A stretch of DNA of 64,000 bases from UBA7803 sp049454295 (GTDB lineage: Bacteria > Pseudomonadota > Gammaproteobacteria > Pseudomonadales > Azotimanducaceae): positions 1 through 64,000 of the forward strand of contig JBMTYG010000001.1 in the NCBI GenBank assembly GCA_049454295.1, given 5' to 3'. The notes under the pieces were generated by a model. It worked only from the letters and a program-made list of their open reading frames with translations, was not told where the DNA came from and did not search any database. Shown piece after piece: positions 8,691 through 16,224 of the stretch; position 1 is the first letter of the stretch; every line of letters begins with the position of its first letter. Position numbers and translations under genes: made by a program.

Positions 8691-9697
8691 AACCGCCCTC
8701 CAACGCGACGGCCCACGCCGTCATGGAACAGGCCTGGTGGCGCGTCGACAGTTGCGCCCCGCTCGGCAACGGGCATATTCACAACACCTGGCTCGTGACC
8801 GGCGGCCATGGTCGGGCCGTATTGCAGCAGATCTCGACAGCGGTCTTCAGGGATCCGGCGGCGTTGATGCTGCGCGTGACCGCGGTGCTGGCACATCTCG
8901 GGCGTCAGGTTGGGCACACCGACATTCTCTTGCCCGAGCTTATCCCCACCCGGCAAGGATCGTCCTGGCACCCAGCATCGGACGGCACTCACTGGCGCCT
9001 TTGGACCTATATCAGCGATGCAATAACGCTTGAGACACTCTCGACACCGGAACAGGCAGAAGCAGCAGGGCAGGCCTTCGGGCAGCTACAAGCCGCGCTT
9101 GCCGATGCAATCCTGCCGGCGCCGGATCCCATTCCCGGGTTCATGCAGCTCGACCATTACCTCAGTCATTTGGATGCAATTGCGGCGGCAGCATCCACTC
9201 AGTCAGCCCAGGAACGCGAGCTCTTGCAAGGAATCCACGCGCGCCGCAATCTGGCGGGACGCTTCAGCCAACGCGAGCAGGTGATCCACGGCGACTGCAA
9301 GGTGAACAACCTGTTGTTTGCTCGAGGGACCACGAACGCGGTACGAGCCGTGCTCGATCTAGACACGGTGATGCACGGGCACTGGGCGTGGGATGCCGGC
9401 GATCTGGTGCGCTCTGCGGCCGCCGGCCCGAGTGGATTCGCCCTCGATCGTTTCGCCGGCGTAGTTCGCGGCTTTCGAACATCGGCCAGCATTTCCGCCG
9501 AGCCTGAGGTCTGGGTGCTAGCGCCACGCTACGTGACATTAATGCTGGTGGTACGCTTCCTTACCGATCACCTCGAGGGCGATCGGTATTTCCGAGTCAC
9601 GCGACGTGGCGAGAATCTCAACCGCGCCATCGCCCAATGGCGGCTTCTGCTCGAAATGGAACAGGTGGCTGATGCTATGCAGGCGACTATTCAATGA
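8687..9697 (+). CDS. NahK-like aminoglycoside-phosphotransferase-fold sugar kinase
   Basis: A 336-residue kinase of the aminoglycoside phosphotransferase/choline kinase fold. The N-terminal GNGHIHNTW (27-35) resembles the nucleotide loop of N-acetylhexosamine 1-kinase. The catalytic loop HGDCKVNN is at 201-208 and the metal-binding DLDT at 224-227, followed by HWAWDAGDLVRSA as in NahK (remembered pattern). Coupled by ATGA overlaps to a hexosaminidase before it and a transporter after it, it most likely phosphorylates the GlcNAc or GalNAc released by the hydrolase, perhaps at C1. That would feed UDP-sugar synthesis directly instead of the NagA/NagB route. Other small-molecule acceptors are possible. 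Confidence 0.78.
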   Translation: MKPPSNATAHAVMEQAWWRVDSCAPLGNGHIHNTWLVTGGHGRAVLQQISTAVFRDPAALMLRVTAVLAHLGRQVGHTDILLPELIPTRQGSSWHPASDGTHWRLWTYISDAITLETLSTPEQAEAAGQAFGQLQAALADAILPAPDPIPGFMQLDHYLSHLDAIAAAASTQSAQERELLQGIHARRNLAGRFSQREQVIHGDCKVNNLLFARGTTNAVRAVLDLDTVMHGHWAWDAGDLVRSAAAGPSGFALDRFAGVVRGFRTSASISAEPEVWVLAPRYVTLMLVVRFLTDHLEGDRYFRVTRRGENLNRAIAQWRLLLEMEQVADAMQATIQ

Positions 9698-10599
9698 GCG
9701 TCGAGGTTCCACAGGCCCGAGTGATCGTAGCTCTCGCGTTCGGCCTCGCGACTTTCGCGCTTGCGCCGATCATGGTGCGGCTGGGCGGGAGCGGTGCGGA
9801 CGCAGTCGCGATGACACTCGTAAGGACCGTGGTGGCGGCCACCGTGATTGCACCATTCTGGTGGTTCAAGCCTAAACACCAGGCGTCGCCACCCACAGAG
9901 ACCACGCGCGCCGAGCGCTGGCCAGCATTCCTAGCCGGTGCGTTCCTGGCGGCTCACTTCACCCTATGGAGTAGCTCATTGAGCTACACATCCGTCGCTT
10001 CCGCTTCCGTCCTGGTCACCTGCCATCCCGTGCTGCTGATCGTGATCGAGTCGGTTTTCCTGCGCGCGCGGTTCGGGGCCACCACCTGGGTGGGTGTGCT
10101 CATCGCCTTCTCCGGCGCGATCCTGCTCGCGCTCGCCGACGCCGGAACCGCGGACAGCCAGCCGGCTCCACTCCTCGGCAACGGGCTCGCCTTCGCCGCA
10201 GCGGTCATGTTCGTGGGCTACATTCTCATTGGACGCCGAGCTCGCACCGAACACGGCTGGCTCGACTGGGTAACCCAAGTCTATTCGAGCACTGCGATCT
10301 GCACGCTCGTCATCTTTTTGGCAAGCGGTCGCGGATTGGAGACGCTGTCAGCGGGCGTGGTCGGCGCGGGCGTTGCACTCGCACTCGGACCACAGTTGGT
10401 GGGACACGGGTCGATCAACTATGCCGTGCGGTTTGTGGCACCTACCCTGCTGTCGACGCTGATTCTTGCGGAACCCGTGTTCGCCACCCTGCTCGCTATG
10501 GCGCTGCTCTCGGAAACGCCGACGCTTCTTGGGGGCTTTGCCATGTCTCTCACCTTGATCGGGATTGTGATGACCTGGTGGACACGCCGAACCGAGTGA
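9694..10599 (+). CDS. EamA/DMT-family transporter
   Basis: A 301-residue integral membrane protein with about ten hydrophobic helices in two similar halves, the layout of the drug/metabolite transporter EamA family. The first repeat ends around residue 150 (GAILLALADAG) and the second starts at LLGNGLAFAAAVMFVGYILIG. A short loop of charged residues (KPKHQ, TETTRAERW) follows helix 2. The start overlaps the kinase stop as ATGA, so it belongs to the hexosaminidase operon. It may move the sugar or a product across the inner membrane, but DMT proteins are too diverse to name a substrate. Confidence 0.85.
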   Translation: MSVEVPQARVIVALAFGLATFALAPIMVRLGGSGADAVAMTLVRTVVAATVIAPFWWFKPKHQASPPTETTRAERWPAFLAGAFLAAHFTLWSSSLSYTSVASASVLVTCHPVLLIVIESVFLRARFGATTWVGVLIAFSGAILLALADAGTADSQPAPLLGNGLAFAAAVMFVGYILIGRRARTEHGWLDWVTQVYSSTAICTLVIFLASGRGLETLSAGVVGAGVALALGPQLVGHGSINYAVRFVAPTLLSTLILAEPVFATLLAMALLSETPTLLGGFAMSLTLIGIVMTWWTRRTE

Positions 10600-10611
10600 A
10601 TGGCCAGCCGG

Positions 10612-10839
10612 TCAGGTGGCGATCGACATGACCCCGCGCACTACAAAGATCATCGTCACAACGAACAACACCGTGAAGATGATGCCCGCCGCGATGAAAT
10701 GCGTTGGCCGGCCGGCGGCAAAATCCCGCTCCCGATTACGACTCGACTGCACGCCAAAGGCGGCGGCAATCGTGCTGCCAATGATCTGCAGCAGAGTCAG
10801 AGACCGACGCGATGGGGGTGATTCGGGCTCTGTCTTCAT
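10612..10839 (-). CDS. DUF2970 small membrane protein
   Basis: A 75-residue protein from the ATG of MKTEPESPPSRR. The pattern LLQIIGSTIAAAFGVQSSRNRERDF followed by a C-terminal hydrophobic helix (FIAAGIIFTVLFVVTMIFVV) is typical of DUF2970, a family of small inner-membrane proteins of unknown role in Beta- and Gammaproteobacteria. The first hydrophobic stretch is probably amphipathic or a short membrane helix. It converges on the EamA gene with 12 bases between the stops. Confidence 0.82.
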   Translation of the reverse strand: MKTEPESPPSRRSLTLLQIIGSTIAAAFGVQSSRNRERDFAAGRPTHFIAAGIIFTVLFVVTMIFVVRGVMSIAT

Positions 10840-11047
10840 CGGTTCTTGTGCCACGGCCAGTCTCCCAAAGGATGCGCATGATGCGGCAATGGCGGCCACG
10901 CGTTCAAGCCAAAACCGTTGCGGGCGCCGAGGATCCAGTGACACCGACAGCACATCTCACGGAGCATCGACAGTCGAACCGCTTCAATGCTGATCCGATC
11001 GCGCAGAGTCGGTCACGAAGCACCCGAGTGGGTCAAGGAGAATTCCC

Positions 11048-12232
11048 GTGAGTCAATCCGCCCCCCTGAACGGCATCCGCGTCCTGGACCTGTCTGTCAT
11101 GATCTCCGGACCGCTGGCCGGCATGATCCTGGCCGATCAGGGCGCAGACGTCATCAAGGTCGAGTCCCCCGGACTCGGCGACCTGATGCGGCTGCTCGGC
11201 AGCAGCAAGGGTGGAGTCACGGGAATCTACCTCAATAACAACCGCGGCAAGCGCTCGCTGGTGCTGGACTTGAAACAGCCAGCGGGAGTCGATGTGCTGA
11301 AGCGACTGGTCGCGAACGCCGACGTGCTGATCCAGAATTTTCGCCCGGGGGCTATGGCCCGCCTGGGGCTCGACTACGACACACTGTCGGCGTTGAACCC
11401 CAATCTCATCTATGTCTCCATATCGGGCTACGGTCCAGAGGGTCCCTCGTCGCATCGACGCGTGTACGACAACGTCATTCAGGCCGCTTCGGGATTCGCA
11501 GCCGTGCAGACCGACCCTGCCTCCAGCAAGCCCACCATGTTCCGTATGCTCGTCTGCGACAAAATCACCGCATACACTGCGGCACAAGCCATCACCGCCG
11601 CGCTCTTCGCCCGCTCGACCGGCAGGGCGCGGGGACAGCACATCGAACTGGCCATGCTCGATGCCGGCATCGCCTTTCTCTGGCCCGACGCGGCGATGGA
11701 CGAAGTGCTGCTGGACGACGACGCCCATCGAGTGCCCACCATCGGCTCGAACTATGCCGCCACCGAACTGGCGGATGGCTACGTTTCAGCGAGCGCCGTG
11801 AGTGATGCCGAGTTCCGCGGTCTCTGCGCCGCGCTCGGCCACCCCGAAATGGGAACCGATCCGCGCTTCGCCACGACTGCAGATCGCATGCGCCATGTTG
11901 GGGATATGCTCACATTGTTCCGCGAGTACGCGTCCGTCACTCCCGTCGCCACCTTCCTCGAGCGCGCCGAGGAACACGATGTTCCCGCGTCTGCCATCCT
12001 GAGCATAAAAGATCTGCCGGACGACCCGCAGGTGCAGCACAACGAAGTATTCATCGAGCGCGAGCATCCAAACGCTGGTCGCATACGGGAGCCGCGCCCC
12101 GCCGCCCGTTTCTCGGCGACGCCGCAGCGACCCGGTGGTTTCGCGCCGCTGTACGGTGAACACAGCGATGAGATCGTGACCGAGCTTGGGCTGGATGCCG
12201 CCGCGCTGCGCGTGGCGGGCGTCATTCGCTGA
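11048..12232 (+). CDS. CaiB/BaiF-type (class III) CoA-transferase
   Basis: A 394-residue class III CoA-transferase that moves CoA between carboxylic acids, usually working as a dimer in the cytoplasm. It has GIRVLDLS near the start, GPLAGMILADQGADVIKVE, NFRPGAMARLGL, and the catalytic Asp at 171 in MLVCDKITAY, matching Asp169 of formyl-CoA transferase. The start is GTG with AAGGAG seven bases upstream. The gene stands alone and converges on the PhyH gene. Activation of a branched, bile-acid or steroid-like acid would fit the acyl-CoA genes nearby, but the substrate is unknown. Confidence 0.9.
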   Translation: MSQSAPLNGIRVLDLSVMISGPLAGMILADQGADVIKVESPGLGDLMRLLGSSKGGVTGIYLNNNRGKRSLVLDLKQPAGVDVLKRLVANADVLIQNFRPGAMARLGLDYDTLSALNPNLIYVSISGYGPEGPSSHRRVYDNVIQAASGFAAVQTDPASSKPTMFRMLVCDKITAYTAAQAITAALFARSTGRARGQHIELAMLDAGIAFLWPDAAMDEVLLDDDAHRVPTIGSNYAATELADGYVSASAVSDAEFRGLCAALGHPEMGTDPRFATTADRMRHVGDMLTLFREYASVTPVATFLERAEEHDVPASAILSIKDLPDDPQVQHNEVFIEREHPNAGRIREPRPAARFSATPQRPGGFAPLYGEHSDEIVTELGLDAAALRVAGVIR

Positions 12233-12301
12233 CGATCTCGGTTCAGTCTTGCCCACGCCACGCGCCATAGGCTCTCGCGGACGCAGGCGCAGGGCCGCCG
12301 A

Positions 12302-13252
12302 TCAGACGGGGTCGTTCTCGATCCGCCGCACCCAATAGTCTGCATCGACGTTCGGGTCATCGAGCAGGTACTGCCAGAACCGCACGCGGTTGATGAACTC
12401 AAGACGCCCCGTGTCGGCCTCATGCCAGGGCTCCGGGCGGCAAAGAATGGCATCGATGCTGTCATCGTGACCGCCAAGTCCGGTCCAGAAGATCGGCCGC
12501 TGCGGCTGCCCGGGCGGCGGCAGGTCCGCCGTGTTCCACAGGCGACGCTGCCGCTCACTCGGCTGCATGCGAATCTTGAACATATACCGCAGACGGTCGG
12601 AGCGGTTGATGCCCGCCCCGTGCCAGATACCGTGGTGCATGAACAGCACCGTGCCCGCCGGACAGACAACGTGCTGCTGACCACGAATATTCTGGTAACG
12701 CGCGATAGCGGCCTCGCTCACCAGGCGTAGGTGGCTGCCCGGCAGGTAGCGCGTCCCACCCATGTCGAGCGTCACTTCGTGGGGGTAGTACATGATCTGA
12801 ATATCGAACGCGGATCGCGGATCGATGGTCGAGTCTTGATGATTGTGCTGCGACACCTGACGCAGACCCTGCGCCTCATAGAACGCGGGCGGAAAGGCGA
12901 TATGCAGAAAATGGTGGTCGAAAATCGGCCGCTGACCAACCAGGCTCAGTATCGCTCCCCGCACCTGCGGCAGCGCGAGCAGATCGGCGAGGGGCGAGCC
13001 CTGCGCATACGCCTGGTCGAGCGGCGTACCGGCAGGCACCACGGGAACAGCGTCCGACCCCATGATACGTCCGTAGTAAGCGCGCATGCTTGCGACGTCG
13101 CCTGTATCCACCTGCCCCAGGGCAGCCAAGAAGGCGGCGTTGATAGGGGGCGGGACCACAGCGTCGAAGCGCAGGAATCCACGCGCCACGAACAGGGCCA
13201 TCTGCCGCGAATCGAGGCGCAGTTCTTTGCTATCCCGCAGCGCTTCACTCAT
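12302..13252 (-). CDS. phytanoyl-CoA dioxygenase (PhyH)-family protein
   Basis: A 316-residue Fe(II)/2-oxoglutarate oxygenase of the PhyH family. The metal motif His-x-Asp is seen as HNHQDS (His138, Asp140), and the distal part WHGAGINRSDRLRYMFK carries the third His (about 211) and the 2-oxoglutarate-binding Arg. PGSH and LDMGGTRYLPGSH before it are also typical. Family members hydroxylate branched acyl-CoAs or other small molecules. The ATG has an AGGTCAGG-like ribosome site. Together with the convergent CoA-transferase it fits modification of branched or cyclic acids; this is inference from context. Confidence 0.88.
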   Translation of the reverse strand: MSEALRDSKELRLDSRQMALFVARGFLRFDAVVPPPINAAFLAALGQVDTGDVASMRAYYGRIMGSDAVPVVPAGTPLDQAYAQGSPLADLLALPQVRGAILSLVGQRPIFDHHFLHIAFPPAFYEAQGLRQVSQHNHQDSTIDPRSAFDIQIMYYPHEVTLDMGGTRYLPGSHLRLVSEAAIARYQNIRGQQHVVCPAGTVLFMHHGIWHGAGINRSDRLRYMFKIRMQPSERQRRLWNTADLPPPGQPQRPIFWTGLGGHDDSIDAILCRPEPWHEADTGRLEFINRVRFWQYLLDDPNVDADYWVRRIENDPV

Positions 13253-13274
13253 ACCTGACCTCGACTGCGCCGGT

Positions 13275-13565
13275 TTAATCTCCGGGCACGAGCTTTTCGA
13301 AGAAGAATTCGTACTTCAGGTAACCGAGACGGAACTCGTCGCCAGAGCCATGGGGCAACAGCGGACTCGCTTGGATGAGACGCCAACCGTCCTTGAGCGC
13401 GTCGAGTCCGGTCGCATAAGGCGGCTCATCACTGTCGCCTGCCATCGAATTGGTCCGACCCGTGCCGTCGTAGAACGACCATCCGACCACCGCCGTGTCG
13501 AGCGCGGAGGTTGAGAGATAAAGCACGAGCACCTGCTGACGCAGGTCGTGGGAGGGCCCGTTCAT
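13275..13565 (-). CDS. conserved-looking hypothetical protein, 96 aa
   Basis: A soluble 96-residue protein with no signal peptide or membrane helix. It starts MNGPSHDLRQQVLVLYLSTS and has VVGWSFYDGTG, DSDEPPYATGLDALKDGWRLIQ and a C-terminal LGYLKYEFFFEK. The pattern of alternating strands and one helix suggests a compact alpha/beta fold. I recall similar short uncharacterised proteins in Proteobacteria but cannot name a domain. Twenty-two bases separate its stop from the upstream end of the PhyH gene, so it may be read as the first gene of a PhyH operon. Confidence 0.65.
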   Translation of the reverse strand: MNGPSHDLRQQVLVLYLSTSALDTAVVGWSFYDGTGRTNSMAGDSDEPPYATGLDALKDGWRLIQASPLLPHGSGDEFRLGYLKYEFFFEKLVPGD

Positions 13566-13694
13566 CGACCACCATCAAGCAAAAACATCTCGAGGTTAGC
13601 ACAAGCCGCGCTTGCAGAGCTGTGCCCCCAGTGCGAGCCTGACCGCGTGTCGCCACCCAGGCAGCGCTTTGCCGGCAACCCATCGCGAGATCCC

Positions 13695-14045
13695 ATGCGC
13701 TTTATCGTCCTGCTGCTGTTCATCTCACTCGCCGGCTGTGCCGCGAGCGAGCGCTCACTCGAACTGATCTCCGGCGCCGCCCCTGCCTACCCGCCGGCTG
13801 CTCGCGCCGCCGGGCAAGAGGGCTGGGTACAGGTACGTTACAACATTGATGATGCGGGGCGCGTGCAGTCGCCAATCGTCATCGCCGCACAACCGGCCGG
13901 GGTGTTCGAGGAGGCTGCGCTTGCGACGGTCAGCGCCTGGCGCTTTCGTCCAGCGGCACCGGGGGCAGAGCCCCGGGTAATCCAGAACGTCGAGAGCCGG
14001 GTGGAATTTCGACTGTCCGGGGGCGAGGCGTATCAGGGTTACTGA
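13695..14045 (+). CDS. lipoprotein with a TonB C-terminal domain
   Basis: A 116-residue predicted lipoprotein. The signal peptide MRFIVLLLFISLAGC ends in the lipobox LAGC with Cys15 and Ala at +2, which fits outer-membrane sorting. The rest is a TonB C-terminal-like domain: PAYPPAARAAGQEGWVQVRYNIDDAGRVQSP, then ATVSAWRFRPA, the usual YP..A...G.V.V.F.V...G.V and W.F.P pattern. There is no proline-rich linker and no membrane anchor able to span the periplasm, so it cannot be an ordinary ExbBD-driven TonB. A structural or envelope-assembly role is more likely. Its stop overlaps the convergent thioesterase stop by seven bases. Confidence 0.75.
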   Translation: MRFIVLLLFISLAGCAASERSLELISGAAPAYPPAARAAGQEGWVQVRYNIDDAGRVQSPIVIAAQPAGVFEEAALATVSAWRFRPAAPGAEPRVIQNVESRVEFRLSGGEAYQGY

Positions 14046-14518
14046 CCGATCGCGACCGGTCGGCGGCGAATGCCGTATTCACCGCTGAACGATGCGGCGA
14101 GTTCCCCCGCCACACGGAGCTCGACATCGAGCATGACGCGCGTTCGATCCCCGTCCTGCAGCGCGCACAGCGCCTCATCCGCGCTAGCCGTCCAGCAGCA
14201 GCGTGCCTCCATGTCGGCATCAACCGGGGCGAGGCAGCGTATGTTGCCCCCGACAAACACGATGCTGGCGGACCAATCCCGGGCCGCGAGCTGCAGCCAG
14301 ACCTGTCCCCAGCCGCAGAGCGAGGCCAGCGAAAACTGGCTGCCCGCAAATGCGGTGCCATGCACGTTCACGTTGCGCGCGAGGGGCGCCGCCGTGGTGA
14401 GAACCCCAGCGCCAAACCCGAGGACCCGGATTCCCATCACCGCAGAGATCGGAATCTCGGCATGCCAGCGCGCCTCGAGCGCGCGCAGGCGTTCATCGTC
14501 CGGTCGCGCATCAAGCAT
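14039..14518 (-). CDS. YiiD_C-type thioesterase-like protein
   Basis: A 159-residue hot-dog-fold protein. The pattern IPISAVMGIRVLGFGAG, APLARNVNVHGTAFAGSQFSLASLCGWG and then GGNIRCLAPVDADMEARC is that of the YiiD C-terminal putative thioesterase family, where the N-x-x-G-T-A-F-G/A segment lies at the hot-dog helix. It probably hydrolyses an acyl-thioester, though members are poorly characterised. It starts two bases after the stop of the nitroreductase gene and is likely co-transcribed with it. Confidence 0.8.
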   Translation of the reverse strand: MLDARPDDERLRALEARWHAEIPISAVMGIRVLGFGAGVLTTAAPLARNVNVHGTAFAGSQFSLASLCGWGQVWLQLAARDWSASIVFVGGNIRCLAPVDADMEARCCWTASADEALCALQDGDRTRVMLDVELRVAGELAASFSGEYGIRRRPVAIGQ

Positions 14519-14521
14519 CGA

Positions 14522-15160
14522 TCACCAGCGATTCCAATGGGTGATGTTGGATACGGGCGGGCGGGCTGCGCGCTTGAAGTCCGTGCCGCGGGTATAGCCG
14601 ACCGGCAGCAGGGCAACCTGGAGGATATTGTCCGGAAGCCCCAGGACGGCAGCGGCTTCCTGCTCATGCACGAGGTGCAGCGTCGTGAGCGCTGAACCAA
14701 GCCCACGGGCGCGAAGCGCAAGCTGGAAGCTCCAGACCGCCGGAAAGATCGAGCCGTAGAGACCGGCGAGCATGGCGGCCGGCGCATTCGCCGCCGGGCG
14801 GCCCTCGATACACGGAATCAAGTGCACCGGTACTTTCTCGAGATTGTCCATGAGCCACATGGCCGAGTCATAGACACGCTCGGTCTGGCGATCGCCGCGC
14901 GCCTGGGCGGCATCGTTCGCCTGACTCAAATACACGGAGGCAGCCTTGCGATAGAGCTCAGCCAAGGCAGCCCGCTGACCCGGGTCGTCCACCACCACCC
15001 AGCGCCAGCCCTGGGTGTTACTGCCCGTCGGCGCCTGCACGGCGAGTTCCAGGCATTCCAGAATGACCTCTCGCGGCACCGCTCGGTCTAGATCCAGCCG
15101 CTTACGCACCGCACGCGTCGTCGCGAGCAATTCATCCGTCATAGCGATATCAAATTTCAT
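14522..15160 (-). CDS. nitroreductase-family flavoprotein
   Basis: A 212-residue FMN-dependent oxidoreductase. Family marks are RAVRKRLDLDRAVPREVILECLELAVQAPTGSNTQGWRWVVV at the N-terminus (FMN-phosphate Arg and Ser/Asn contacts) and GLGSALTTLH near residue 160, with GYTRG at the end. These enzymes reduce nitro groups, quinones or enones with NAD(P)H in the cytoplasm as dimers. The ATG at MKFDIAM has GAGAGGA five bases upstream; MTDELL seven codons... later is the other candidate. It heads a two-gene unit with the YiiD-type thioesterase. Confidence 0.87.
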   Translation of the reverse strand: MKFDIAMTDELLATTRAVRKRLDLDRAVPREVILECLELAVQAPTGSNTQGWRWVVVDDPGQRAALAELYRKAASVYLSQANDAAQARGDRQTERVYDSAMWLMDNLEKVPVHLIPCIEGRPAANAPAAMLAGLYGSIFPAVWSFQLALRARGLGSALTTLHLVHEQEAAAVLGLPDNILQVALLPVGYTRGTDFKRAARPPVSNITHWNRW

Positions 15161-15205
15161 CGTGTCCTCTCCCAGTCAAAACCACGCGTAGCCCAATGCG
15201 CGCGC

Positions 15206-16201
15206 TCAAAGCCCCCAGCACTCCAGGTCATTGGCTAAAATGAGCGACCCCTGGTAGTGCGCCTCGATCGCCTGCGTCGTGAGTGTTTCACGGCCGCGGG
15301 TCCGATTCATACGGTGCCCGAGAATCACCATGCGTACCCCGGCATCCGCGGCGATCTGACCGATCTGACCTGGTGCCATGTGAAATTCCGTCAGCGTGCC
15401 GCGAGTGTTCTCGGGAATCGAATGATGAATAACAAGCGCATCCGCGTCCTTCGCGAAGGCGGTGAGATTATTGCGCAGATTGCTGGTATCCCCTGCGAAA
15501 ACGATACGCTTACCGCCAATCGTGACAGCCCAGATCAAGGCGGGCACCTCGCCGTGGTGCGCAGGCACCGCCTCGAGACGCAAATTGGGGCTCGAGAAAT
15601 CAGACCACCGCCGCTGCCCGGACGCAGCGATTTCACGCGCGCTCGCGCGGAAGCGACCCACGGCATTCGCCGGCAGGGTTGTCGCCAAGGCCGGAAAAGC
15701 ACCTGCCGGGCCGACTAGACGCTCTAGCAGTGCCGTCGTTCCCACATGCTCGCTATCGCCTGCCGGCCCCAGCACCGGGAGTAGCCGGTTGCGTCCAGCC
15801 AGCATCGAACCGAGCAGAAAGGCGGGCAGATCCGCCGCACGCTCAGCGCCGGTATGGGACAGCACGATGGCATCGAGGTCGTTGACGCGACCACCGGAGC
15901 GGTCAAAAAGACCCGCTGCCCCGGGGGCGGGATCGACCACGATACGCGCGGCATTATCGAGAAATACCGCGTAGCTCGCGGTCGTTTCGCCATCATCGAG
16001 CTCAGCGCCGCCTGCGCCCAGAATTTGCAGCCAAACCCCTTCATCACCGCAGTACGGCGTGCGGTCCTTGCCGCGGATCACCTCATCCGCCTGCGCCGGC
16101 AGCGCAAGCACGCTAGCCAGGAGAATCGCGGTACTGCAGAGCATCCGAGCGGCTTGCTTCACCAGTTCGGTTCGCAGGACAGGGCTCGGGGAAGACAGCA
16201 T
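15206..16201 (-). CDS. exported MBL-fold protein with a degenerate metal motif
   Basis: A 331-residue protein with a signal peptide (about 1-38, LALPAQADE) and a metallo-beta-lactamase fold. The start at 16201 has GAGGAG six bases upstream and avoids overlap with the NAD synthetase gene. The family motif H-x-H-x-D-H is degenerate: residues 116-121 read HTGAER, so only the first His is kept, although the flanking AIVLS and AADLPAFL match the normal motif surroundings. Later elements remain: AHHGEVPA, FAGDTSN, LVIHHS and LGHRM. It may have one metal site, a different metal set, or no hydrolase activity. The likely location is the periplasm. Confidence 0.8.
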   Translation of the reverse strand: MLSSPSPVLRTELVKQAARMLCSTAILLASVLALPAQADEVIRGKDRTPYCGDEGVWLQILGAGGAELDDGETTASYAVFLDNAARIVVDPAPGAAGLFDRSGGRVNDLDAIVLSHTGAERAADLPAFLLGSMLAGRNRLLPVLGPAGDSEHVGTTALLERLVGPAGAFPALATTLPANAVGRFRASAREIAASGQRRWSDFSSPNLRLEAVPAHHGEVPALIWAVTIGGKRIVFAGDTSNLRNNLTAFAKDADALVIHHSIPENTRGTLTEFHMAPGQIGQIAADAGVRMVILGHRMNRTRGRETLTTQAIEAHYQGSLILANDLECWGL

Positions 16202-16224
16202 GGACAACTCCTCGGCAACGATAT

